Of a stretch of 15,382 bases of DNA, positions 7,150 through 14,611 are shown in pieces. The stretch is from positions 1-15,382 of the forward strand of contig JAGWVO010000042.1 of the NCBI GenBank assembly GCA_018970845.1, read 5' to 3'. This stretch comes from Planctomycetota bacterium (lineage in GTDB: Bacteria > Planctomycetota > Planctomycetia > Gemmatales > Gemmataceae). The notes beneath the pieces were generated by a model that ran no database searches, was not told the origin of the DNA, and saw only the letters and a program-made list of their open reading frames with translations. Numbering within the stretch: position 1 is the stretch's first letter; each line of letters begins with the position of its first letter. Position numbers and translations under genes: made by a program.

Positions 7150-7181
7150 TCGGCTTGAGGCCTGAATAGGGAGAAACCATC

Positions 7182-7598
7182 ATGGCGCGTTTGATGATGT
7201 TGGCCGCGGGCTTGGCGTTCCTGGGCCTCGCGGCGGGTCGAGCCGAGGAGAAGAAGCCCATGGGCGGCAAGGTGTTCGAGTTGCGTACCTATTATGTGCA
7301 TCCCGGCCGCATGCCCGCCCTTGAAAAGAGGTTCAAGGACCACACGATCGGGCTCCTGGGGAAATACGGGATGAAGCTGGTGGGATTCTGGAAGCCCGCC
7401 GATCCGAAGCAGGCCGAGGAGGTCCTCGTGTACCTGGTGGAGCATTCCAGCCGTGAAACCGCGGACAAGTCGTGGGCTGATTTCCGGAAGGATGCCGACT
7501 GGATCGCCGCGCGCGACGCCTCCGAGAAGGACGGGAAGATCGTGATGAAGGTGGATGTGCAGTGGTGGAACGCCACCCCATATTCGGCAATCAAGTGA
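7182..7598 (+). CDS. Exported NIPSNAP-family protein
   Basis: The protein has 138 residues. A signal peptide covers about residues 1-20 (MARLMMLAAGLAFLGLAAGR). A single NIPSNAP domain follows, with the hallmark VFELRTYYVHPGRMPALEKR at about 31-50, then KYGMKLVGFWKP, LVYLVEHSSRETADKSWADF and the closing VDVQWWNATPYS. The fold is a ferredoxin-like dimeric alpha/beta barrel. The family's molecular role is poorly known; some members bind small molecules or act in stress and trafficking. Planctomycete copies are often secreted, as this one. GGGAGA lies 8 bases before the ATG. It starts 32 bases after the PQQ gene and ends 24 bases before the helicase gene, so it is very probably in the same operon. 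Confidence 0.9.
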   Translation: MARLMMLAAGLAFLGLAAGRAEEKKPMGGKVFELRTYYVHPGRMPALEKRFKDHTIGLLGKYGMKLVGFWKPADPKQAEEVLVYLVEHSSRETADKSWADFRKDADWIAARDASEKDGKIVMKVDVQWWNATPYSAIK

Positions 7599-7622
7599 AA
7601 AAGCGGGGGTCGGCCGGGATTC

Positions 7623-9737
7623 GTGGATAAGCGGACCCTGCTTCTGGCGCCGGTGCCCCCGGGCACTTCACCGGCATTGCTGCTGCGCTGGCTTTGCGAA
7701 ACGACGCGGCTGGAGGCCCCTGCCTTCGGCCGCTTTGAATTCATGCCCGGCCAGGTCATTGTCGAGGTGGCGGCTGAGGCCGCTGGAAAGGTTTCCGAGA
7801 GGGTGTCCGGGGCCCTGCTGGGGGGAGTCCGGGTCAACTGCCATAACCAGGGAATTGGCCGGCCGGCCCCGGACGCGGAGCGCTGGGTTCGTCTTGCCGA
7901 ATGCCTTGGCTGGGAATCCGAGGAGGAGACCCGGCGGGGCCTTGAAGGCACGCTTCGTCCCGGCGATCGGCTTGGCCGACTCAAGGTGGTCGAGGAAACG
8001 GCCGGACTGTGGGGACGGACGATTGTCACGCTTGCCCCGGAGCGCGGAGGGGAACTTCCGTGGTCGAGGCTTGATCCGGGCCTGCCCGTGGTTGTCGTTT
8101 CCGAGGCGGCATCGGAAGGCGAGGGGCCCGCGCGGGGCGTCGTGACCTCGCGGACGGCCGGTCGCCTGGTTGTGGCCCTGGATGACGATATCCCGGGGGA
8201 GGGCGGCGCCCTGAGCGTCTCGCGGGCTCCCGATGAAGTTTCGATGGACCGCCTGCGCGCGGCCCTGGCGCGGGTATCGTCGGCCGGGCCTGACCGTGTG
8301 GGCCGTCTGAGGGATGTGGCTGCCGGGGAACTCCCAGCGGAAGTCGCAGATATTGCCGAGCCCGCTTGGGTTAATCAGGGTCTCAACGAGTCGCAGAAGT
8401 CGGCCGTCCGCCTGGCCATGGGCGCCCGCGACATCGCCCTTGTTCATGGCCCTCCGGGAACGGGAAAGACAACGACCCTGCTGGAGGTGGTGCTGCAGGC
8501 GGTCAGGCGGGGCGAGAAGGTGCTTGTCGCGGCTCCCAGCAACCTGGCGGTTGACAACCTCCTCGCGGGCCTTGTCCATTCGAACTTGAGGGTGGCGCGC
8601 CTGGGCCACCCGGCGCGCGTGCAGGAAAGCCTGCTCGATGTTTCACTCGATTCCCTCGTGGACAGGCATCCCGACACGCGGGAGGCCCGGAAGCTGACAA
8701 GGCAGGCGCGGGCCCTTTTTCGCAAGGCTGGAAAATGGACCAGGGCGAAGCCCGAACCCGGCGCCCGCCAGGCGGATCGCGCCGAGGCCAAGCGCCTGTT
8801 GTCCGACGCCCGGGCGCTTGACGAGCAGGTCGTGGCGTCGATCCTGCGCGACTCGCAGGTGGTGGCGGCCACGGCGACGGGGGTTGATGCCGCCGTTCTT
8901 GGCGGCCGGCGATTCGACCTCGTCGTGCTGGACGAGGCCGCGCAGGCGACCGAACCGGCGGCATGGTCGGCGTTGATCCACGCGGACCGAGCCGTGCTGG
9001 CGGGCGATCCGCGCCAGTTGCCGCCCACGGTGGTTTCCGACAGGGCCGCCCGGGCCGGTTTGGGCGTGAGCCTGCTGGAAAGGCTTCTGGCCGAGGACTC
9101 GGCCATTCCCTCGGTGATGCTTGACACCCAGTACAGGATGAACAGCGAACTGGCCGCCTTTCCCTCGGCCGATTCCTACGGGGGAAAGCTGGAAACCAAC
9201 CCCGGCAACGCCTCGATCAGGCTCGAGGGCAGTGCCTGGGCCGAACCGCCCTTCCTGTTTGTCGACACGGCGGGCACGGGCTGGGAGGAGCGGACGGCCG
9301 AGACCGAGGGAGCTTCGCGCTGGAATCCCGGGGAAGCCGATTATGTCGTCCGACTGGCTCGCGCCCTGCTGGGCGAGGGAGTGCCGGAAGAGGCCATCGG
9401 CCTGATCACGCCTTACGCGGCCCAGGCCCGCTTGCTGCGGGAAAGGCTTGGCCGGCCCGGCCTGGAAATCGACTCCGTCGACGGATTCCAAGGCAGGGAA
9501 AAGGATGTGATCGTCGTTTCCATGGTCAGGTCGAACGAGCAGGGCGACATCGGCTTCCTTGCCGAAACCCGCCGCACCCATGTGGCGATCACGCGGGCCC
9601 GGAGGTTGCTTGTGGTGGTTGGAGACTCGGTCACGCTCGGGGTGAATCCGTGGTACCAGCGCCTTGTCGAGCGGGCGCGGGAAATCGGCGGGCACCGCAG
9701 CGTTTATGAGGATCCCATCGGGTTGGAACTCGTTTAA
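7623..9737 (+). CDS. SF1 Upf1/IGHMBP2-like helicase with an RRM-like N-terminus
   Basis: The protein has 704 residues and starts at GTG. SF1B helicase motifs are complete: Q-motif region near GLNESQKSAV (before 270), Walker A GPPGTGKT (276-283), motif Ia APSNLAVDN, Walker B DEAA (437-440), motif III GDPRQLPPT (461-469), motif IV QYRM (503-506), motif V DGFQGREKD (620-628) and motif VI VAITRAR (654-660). This pattern fits Upf1/SMUBP-2 DNA or RNA helicases acting 5' to 3' in the cytoplasm. Residues 17-75 (PALLLRWLCETTRLEA, FGRFEFMPGQVIVEVAAEAA, LLGGVRVNC) have the helix-strand pattern of the small RNA-binding domain of DbpA-type proteins; this is an inference. About residues 135-225 look like the beta-barrel 1B-type insert of this subfamily. 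Neighbours are exported proteins, unexpected for a helicase. Cellular target not known. Confidence 0.92.
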   Translation: MDKRTLLLAPVPPGTSPALLLRWLCETTRLEAPAFGRFEFMPGQVIVEVAAEAAGKVSERVSGALLGGVRVNCHNQGIGRPAPDAERWVRLAECLGWESEEETRRGLEGTLRPGDRLGRLKVVEETAGLWGRTIVTLAPERGGELPWSRLDPGLPVVVVSEAASEGEGPARGVVTSRTAGRLVVALDDDIPGEGGALSVSRAPDEVSMDRLRAALARVSSAGPDRVGRLRDVAAGELPAEVADIAEPAWVNQGLNESQKSAVRLAMGARDIALVHGPPGTGKTTTLLEVVLQAVRRGEKVLVAAPSNLAVDNLLAGLVHSNLRVARLGHPARVQESLLDVSLDSLVDRHPDTREARKLTRQARALFRKAGKWTRAKPEPGARQADRAEAKRLLSDARALDEQVVASILRDSQVVAATATGVDAAVLGGRRFDLVVLDEAAQATEPAAWSALIHADRAVLAGDPRQLPPTVVSDRAARAGLGVSLLERLLAEDSAIPSVMLDTQYRMNSELAAFPSADSYGGKLETNPGNASIRLEGSAWAEPPFLFVDTAGTGWEERTAETEGASRWNPGEADYVVRLARALLGEGVPEEAIGLITPYAAQARLLRERLGRPGLEIDSVDGFQGREKDVIVVSMVRSNEQGDIGFLAETRRTHVAITRARRLLVVVGDSVTLGVNPWYQRLVERAREIGGHRSVYEDPIGLELV

Positions 9738-9776
9738 CATGAACTTGGAGCGCTTCTGGCGACCGGAGACAGCGAC

Positions 9777-10622
9777 ATGCGAACCTTGGTGCTCATGGCC
9801 ATGCTGGCCGCGGCCGCGGCCGCCGCGGAACCGGCGGCGGGCAAGGCGGCCGTCGAGATTCCATACAAGCTGACCCAACCCAAGCACATCCTTGTCCGGG
9901 CCAAGATCAACGGCAAGGGACCGTTCAACTTCATCATGGACACCGGCGCTCCCGCCCTGTTCTTCACCGAGGCGGTCGCCGCCAAGGCCGGGGTCAAGCC
10001 CGATGAAAAAGGCTGGGGCACCTGCGACAGGTTCGAGCTTGAGGGCGGCCTGCTGGTGCCATCGGCCAAGGGCCGGGTGGACACGCCCTTCCAGCTTGAG
10101 GGCATGAACGGAATGGGGCTTGGCGGAGCCGAAATCCACGGCCTGATTGGTTACAACATCCTCGCCCGGTACCGCATCACCATCGACCTGTCGAGCGACC
10201 GCATGCGGTGGACGCCCTTGGATTGGAACCCCGACGGTCCGATGGGCGTCAGGAACCAGGGTGGAGGATCCGATGCCGGGCAGGCTTCCCTGGAACTGAT
10301 GGGATCGATGATGAAGGGGCTTGGCGGACTGCTGGGCCGGAAGGCCACGCCCGCGGTCGCCGGCCGTGGCCAGGCCGGCCTCGTGCTTCGCGACGAAACC
10401 GCCGGGCCGGTCGTGGCCTCCGTGCTCAAGGGATGGCCGGCGGAATTGGTCGGGATCAAGCCTGGCGACCGGCTCGTCAAGGTCGACGGCAAGACCGTGA
10501 CCAAAGCCTCCGAGGCATTGGAGCAGGTGGAAAAGCTGCCATCAGGAGGGAAACTTCCGTTGGCCCTCGAGCGGGATGGCCGCCCGGTCGAGGTCGTCCT
10601 GGAACTGGCGGAGGGATACTGA
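9777..10622 (+). CDS. Exported retropepsin-like aspartyl protease with PDZ domain (copy 1)
   Basis: The protein has 281 residues. A signal peptide lies at 1-18 (MRTLVLMAMLAAAAAAAE). The aspartyl-protease-like domain has NGKGPFNFIMDTGAPALF with the catalytic Asp-Thr-Gly at 55-57 and the following hydrophobic GLIGYNIL at 122-129, the second conserved segment of retropepsin folds. A PDZ domain covers about 200-279 (GPVVASVLKGWPAELVGIKP, then GDRLVKVDGKTV). Such proteins are predicted to be periplasmic, to dimerise to form the active site, and to use the PDZ for substrate or partner choice. A GGAG site lies 8 bases before the ATG. The gene is followed with only one base by a second copy of the same architecture, so the pair probably arose by duplication. 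It is in the six-gene run. Protease activity is inferred from the family and unproven. Confidence 0.88.
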   Translation: MRTLVLMAMLAAAAAAAEPAAGKAAVEIPYKLTQPKHILVRAKINGKGPFNFIMDTGAPALFFTEAVAAKAGVKPDEKGWGTCDRFELEGGLLVPSAKGRVDTPFQLEGMNGMGLGGAEIHGLIGYNILARYRITIDLSSDRMRWTPLDWNPDGPMGVRNQGGGSDAGQASLELMGSMMKGLGGLLGRKATPAVAGRGQAGLVLRDETAGPVVASVLKGWPAELVGIKPGDRLVKVDGKTVTKASEALEQVEKLPSGGKLPLALERDGRPVEVVLELAEGY

Positions 10623-10623
10623 C

Positions 10624-11433
10624 ATGTCCGCTGGGATTCTCACCCTGGCATCCTGCCTGTTCGCCGCGGGCGCGCCTGACGCGGGCGTTGCCGTTCCTTT
10701 CAAGCTGCTCACCACCGGCCACATGACCGTTCAGGTGAAGCTCAACGGCAAGGGCCCTTACACGCTGATATTCGACACCGGCGCGCCGATGAGCATTGTC
10801 AACAACCGGGTGGCCCGCGATGCCGGCCTGCTCAAGGACCGGCCTGTCGTGCTGTTCGCTCCTTTCGGATCACGGGGCGAGGTCAAGGTGAAGGAATTCG
10901 AGGTGGGGGAACAGAAGGCCCCGGACATCAAGGTGGCCGTCATGGATCACCCCACGGTGGAATTGTTCAGCAGGCATTTCGGGCCCATCGACGGCATCGT
11001 GGGCTTTCCGTTCTTCGCTCGCTACACCGTGACGATCGACTATCAGTCGAAGACGCTGACCTTCGCGCCGGGCACCTACAACCCTCCCGATGTGATGCAG
11101 GCCATGATGCGCGCCATGCTGGCCCCCGAGGCCCGTGGCGACAAGCCGAAGGTTTTGTCGGGCGGCGCCGTGGTCGGGTTCACGGTGCGGGAGGAGACGC
11201 GTGACGGGGCCGGCCTGCTTCTGGTGGAAAAGGTGGCCAAGGGCGGCCCCGCCGAACAGGGAGGCCTTCAGCCGGGCGACCGTCTCGCGCTTCTCAACAA
11301 GCGATGGACCGACACCAAGGCCGACCTCCTGGATGCCTTGCAGGCGATCCGGCCGGGCCAGAAGGTGCCGGTGGTTGTGGAACGGGCCGGCAAGGCCGTT
11401 GTGTTGGAACTCACGGGCGCTCCCGGGATTTGA
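10624..11433 (+). CDS. Exported retropepsin-like aspartyl protease with PDZ domain (copy 2)
   Basis: The protein has 269 residues with the same plan as its neighbour. The N-terminus (MSAGILTLASCLFAAGAPDA) is hydrophobic but has no positive charge and is short, so it is a weak signal peptide; Leu-Ala-Ser-Cys11 could even be a lipobox, but the n-region is too short to be confident. NGKGPYTLIFDTGAP carries Asp-Thr-Gly at 51-53, GIVGFPFFARYTVTIDYQ begins at 124, and a C-terminal PDZ covers about 180-267 (KVAKGGPAEQGGLQPGDRLA). It shares NGKGPxxxIxDTGAP and the ARYxxTIDxxS segment with copy 1, but most other positions differ, so the duplication is old. An alternative start 16 codons upstream would overlap copy 1. 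The chosen ATG at 10624 has GGAGGG about 9 bases upstream. Translation may be coupled to copy 1. Confidence 0.87.
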   Translation: MSAGILTLASCLFAAGAPDAGVAVPFKLLTTGHMTVQVKLNGKGPYTLIFDTGAPMSIVNNRVARDAGLLKDRPVVLFAPFGSRGEVKVKEFEVGEQKAPDIKVAVMDHPTVELFSRHFGPIDGIVGFPFFARYTVTIDYQSKTLTFAPGTYNPPDVMQAMMRAMLAPEARGDKPKVLSGGAVVGFTVREETRDGAGLLLVEKVAKGGPAEQGGLQPGDRLALLNKRWTDTKADLLDALQAIRPGQKVPVVVERAGKAVVLELTGAPGI

Positions 11434-11465
11434 TTCTTTCCGGCTGGAAATCGACGGGGTGGATC

Positions 11466-14273
11466 ATGCTTGCGGTTCTCATGCTCGTCGCCTTTGGCCA
11501 GCCTCCCTCCCCGCCGCCATGGCACAAGCTGGTTCCCGCCCCGCAGGCGCGCCTTGGACTGCGGGTCATGGAAGGGTGCGCCATCGAGGTGGTCGCCGAG
11601 GGCCCGGCGCTGATCGGGGCCACGCGGTTGCTCATGGTTCCCGAAGGATTGATCGCCACCGACCATGCCGCGAGGAGAACCAAGCGTCCCTGGTCGTGGA
11701 AGGATGGCAGGTTGGTTCCCGGTGAGTTGGGGCGGAGTCCCCTTGCCGGAATGGCCGGCCAGCACCCTCATTTCTTGCTCTCCATGGCCGCGCCGCCCAT
11801 CGCGCCCGGCCATGCCCTCTCGACGAATGAACCGATCGACGGAACCATGCTCGTGGGCGACAGGTTCCCCCCGATCATCCAAGGTTGGTGGTTGACGGCG
11901 CATCCCGGCCGTCCGGCGCTTTCGGCCTATCGCGTGGTTTCCAGGGAAGGAACGGATACGGCCGCCGATGGCATCGACCTGGTTGTGGCCGACTTCAGGG
12001 ACATGAAAATCATTTCCCTGACCGAGGGGCCCGACGGCGCCGTCTACGCTCTGGATATCCGTGGCGCGAGCGCGCTTGTTCCGAGAATCCTTCGCCTCAC
12101 ATGGGCCGGAGTCGAGGATGCTCCCGAGCTCAAGCCGCATCCATTCGACCGTTTCGCGGAACTCGCGAAGGCCCGGCCGGAAACCCTTGTGGCGATGCTC
12201 AAGGGGGAGGACGCGCTGGCAAGAACCGCCGCGGCGGAAGCCTTGGCAGGAAAGGCCGGCGAAGCCGCCGAGCTGATCGGCCGGCTGATGGCCGACCCCG
12301 AGGCGCCCAGCGACGCGCGGTTGGAGGCGCTCCGCATCCTGGAGCCCCGCTGGAAGCCGGCCATGAAGGCCACCGTGATCGACTTGCTGGAACAACCGGG
12401 CGAACACCTCCGGATGGCGGCGGCCTCAATCCTCGGCTTGCGTGCCGGCAAGAACGATCCGGACTGCGCCGGAGTGCTGCTGAAGGCCTTGGGTGACGGG
12501 GATGCGGGGGTCCGCATCAAGGTGGCCGCCACCTTGTCGGCTCTGCGGATCGACGGCGGGGCCGAGGCGTTGGCCAACGCGCTCACGCTTGAGGATGTGC
12601 CTGCCGGGGCCATGCGCGCGGCATTCGTCTCAAGCCTTGCCTCCTATGGCGACCGGGGCATGGAGGCGCTGCTGGGCGCCGCGGAGTCGGGCGTGAGAAG
12701 GCAGGCGGAGCGGGCGGTGGCTGTCGCCGCGGAGTGCGGGAACGAGGCCTTGGTGGAATCGCTGCCCCGCTGGCTTGAGAACCCCAACCTCAATGAGTCC
12801 CAGCGCCAAGCCCTGCTGGCCGGCGGTTCGCGGTCGCCCAAGTTTCCGGAAAAAGCTAGTGAAAAAGTGCTCAACTGGCTTGTTGAACATCCGGAGGAAG
12901 CGGGCGCGGCCCGTGCCGCCGGGGTCGAGTTGGTTGCCAGGGCCGGCGTGGTCCGCGGAGAGCAGGGGCGCGCGTTTCTCAAGGCCCTTCTGGCCGACTC
13001 CAATCCCGCGGCACAAGCCTCGGGGGCCATGGCGGTCGGCATTGCCGGCATGAAGGACCTGTACCCGGAAGTGGCCGCGCTGGCGCGCAAAACCGGGGCG
13101 CCGGCCGCCGTCCGCTCCGCGTCGGTTCGCTCGCTGCTTTTGGTTCGGCACGCCTCGGCCGTGGAAGCCGCGCGCGGTTTCTTGGAGGAAACCGATCCTT
13201 CGGCGGATATCCCGGCTGAATGGTTTTCACCGGTGTGGGACGGCTTGTTCAGCCAGGATGCCGCCACGGCCGTCGCCGTGGCCGCCAAGCGCCTTCCCGC
13301 CATCACCGATTCATCGCTGATCCGGGCGATTCTCCGTGGCGTCAGGCAGGACAGGGCCGCGTCTGAAAAGCTGGTGAAGGCGGCCCCCTTGGCCCGTCTA
13401 TCGGATGGCGACCTTGAAAAACTTATTGATGATCCCGAGAACATCGCCCACCGGGCGCCCCTGATGGAACAGTGGCTGACCCGTCAGCCGCCAGCTTCCA
13501 AGCCCGCCGAATTGGAGTTGATGGAACAGGGGCGGACCGTTTTTCTGAGCGAGTCCGCCCGCTGCGCCCAGTGCCATCGATGGGGGGCCCGCAAGCCGCT
13601 CGCCGGACCCGATGCCGCCGTGATCCTTCGCGGCCGCCCCCGTCCCGAGGCCATCAAGGCGCTCATGTATCCGTCCGCCCACTTCGATAGGGCCTACGAG
13701 AGCACCGTGTTCAAGCTCAAGAACGGCCAGGAGTTCACGGGCATATCCGGGCCGCGGCAAGGCGCCATGGAACCGATCACGGGCGAGGATGGCGTCTTGC
13801 GGGTCGTTCCCTCGGCCGACATAGCATCCCGAAGGCTTTCGGGGAGGTCTCTCATGCCAGACCTCGCCACCTCGGTTTTCAACCGGAATGAAGCCAAGGC
13901 CTTGGTTTCCCTGGTGGAACGAGGACTTCCCGCCTTGGCCATGCCGGTTGTGGTCCGTCATGTTCCCGTGGCCTCGGAGGCCGAAAGCGCGATTCTCAAG
14001 GGTGATCTTGGGAACCCTTCTTGGTTGCCTTGGAAGGGAGAGCTGCCTTCTTCATCCGACGGAGTTCTGTTGGAGGCGACCGTTGAGTCAGCCAAGGGAG
14101 GGCCGGCGCGGCCGATTCTGGAAAGCGGATTGCTGGTCAGGATTTGGGTCGACGGCGTGCTTCAGCCGGACGCCTTGCCGGTGCTTCCCAAGGGATCAGG
14201 CAAGGTGGTTGCCTGGGTGATTCCCGCAAACGGGAACTTGGAGTGGGGATTCCTGCCGGTTCTCGGAGACTGA
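11466..14273 (+). CDS. Exported HEAT-repeat protein with a single c-type heme site (PVC-type heme-binding family)
   Basis: The protein has 935 residues. A signal peptide lies at 1-15 (MLAVLMLVAFGQPP). An N-terminal domain of about 200 residues includes LGLRVMEGCAIEVVAEGP and KIISLTEGPDGAVYALDIR, which match the opening and a late blade of the propeller in planctomycete membrane-bound dehydrogenase proteins, but it is short. HEAT-like helical repeats fill about 225 to 640. The heme domain has Cys700-x-x-Cys703-His704 (CAQCH) and a likely axial Met797 (SLMPDL), with NGQEFTGI between. A C-terminal extension of about 110 residues is beta-rich. The family is predicted to be periplasmic electron-transfer or dehydrogenase-like, with no known substrate. 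GGGGTGG lies just before the ATG. It is the last gene of the run; its stop is 13 bases from the convergent lipoprotein stop. Confidence 0.88.
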   Translation: MLAVLMLVAFGQPPSPPPWHKLVPAPQARLGLRVMEGCAIEVVAEGPALIGATRLLMVPEGLIATDHAARRTKRPWSWKDGRLVPGELGRSPLAGMAGQHPHFLLSMAAPPIAPGHALSTNEPIDGTMLVGDRFPPIIQGWWLTAHPGRPALSAYRVVSREGTDTAADGIDLVVADFRDMKIISLTEGPDGAVYALDIRGASALVPRILRLTWAGVEDAPELKPHPFDRFAELAKARPETLVAMLKGEDALARTAAAEALAGKAGEAAELIGRLMADPEAPSDARLEALRILEPRWKPAMKATVIDLLEQPGEHLRMAAASILGLRAGKNDPDCAGVLLKALGDGDAGVRIKVAATLSALRIDGGAEALANALTLEDVPAGAMRAAFVSSLASYGDRGMEALLGAAESGVRRQAERAVAVAAECGNEALVESLPRWLENPNLNESQRQALLAGGSRSPKFPEKASEKVLNWLVEHPEEAGAARAAGVELVARAGVVRGEQGRAFLKALLADSNPAAQASGAMAVGIAGMKDLYPEVAALARKTGAPAAVRSASVRSLLLVRHASAVEAARGFLEETDPSADIPAEWFSPVWDGLFSQDAATAVAVAAKRLPAITDSSLIRAILRGVRQDRAASEKLVKAAPLARLSDGDLEKLIDDPENIAHRAPLMEQWLTRQPPASKPAELELMEQGRTVFLSESARCAQCHRWGARKPLAGPDAAVILRGRPRPEAIKALMYPSAHFDRAYESTVFKLKNGQEFTGISGPRQGAMEPITGEDGVLRVVPSADIASRRLSGRSLMPDLATSVFNRNEAKALVSLVERGLPALAMPVVVRHVPVASEAESAILKGDLGNPSWLPWKGELPSSSDGVLLEATVESAKGGPARPILESGLLVRIWVDGVLQPDALPVLPKGSGKVVAWVIPANGNLEWGFLPVLGD

Positions 14274-14286
14274 GATCGGCAAGCCG

Positions 14287-14505
14287 TTACTGGATGCCAC
14301 CATCCACGCGGTCGGGCGTGAGGTGGGAAGGATGGTCAAGGAACCAGATCCTCTTCCACTCCTCCTTGACCTGACGGAGGTCTTCGGACTGGTTGAGCAA
14401 CCCCTTGATCCTGTCGTTGGGGTTGGACGGGTAGGCGTTGATCAGGCAGCCGGTGTTGCTGAGGGCCAGGCAGGCAAGCGAAGCCATTGACAGGCGGAAC
14501 AACAT
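14287..14505 (-). CDS. Small planctomycete lipoprotein of unknown function
   Basis: The protein has 72 residues. The signal (MLFRLSMASLACLALSNTGC) ends in a lipobox-like sequence with Cys20, so it is probably lipid-anchored. The rest is polar: SNPNDRIKGLLNQSEDLRQV, then an aromatic KEEWKRIWFLDHPSHL and TPDRVDGGI. I recognise this pattern, a 'xxSEDLRxxxxEWxRxW' core followed by 'DxPxHxTxxRxxGGI', as a short conserved protein of many planctomycete genomes. Nothing is known about its role. The ATG at 14505 is preceded by GGGGGA; the frame can be extended by two codons to a TTG. It follows the HU gene by 106 bases on the same strand and is convergent with the heme-protein gene. Confidence 0.78.
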   Translation of the reverse strand: MLFRLSMASLACLALSNTGCLINAYPSNPNDRIKGLLNQSEDLRQVKEEWKRIWFLDHPSHLTPDRVDGGIQ

Positions 14506-14576
14506 GACCAATCCCCCACGCGTAACCGCCGGAATCGTCGCGCCCGGGCAGGCGCTTCCAGCGACTCATGGGATGT

Positions 14577-14609
14577 ATCGGTTGGAGCGGGGCTATGACT
14601 TGAACCGAT
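14577..14609 (-). terminator. Possible hairpin terminator after the HU gene
   Basis: ATCGGTT (14577-14583) and AACCGAT (14603-14609) can pair around a 19-base loop, starting two bases past the HU stop codon. No T-run follows on the minus strand. The large loop makes it weak. Confidence 0.25.
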
Positions 14610-14611
14610 TT

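Noticed and set aside
7623..9737. Helicase as part of an antiphage defence island
   Set aside because: Upf1-like helicases occur in some defence systems, but here no nuclease, methylase, toxin or mobile gene is nearby and the neighbours are exported housekeeping-type proteins.
8643..10139. Long open frame (498 codons) on the minus strand across the helicase and first protease gene
   Set aside because: It is antisense to two genes with complete motifs, its composition is Gly/Arg/His-rich as expected for a shadow frame in GC-rich DNA, and it has no recognisable domain.
11304..11465. N-terminal extension of the heme protein by 54 residues
   Set aside because: It overlaps the PDZ-coding end of the preceding gene and would bury the signal peptide that begins at 11466.
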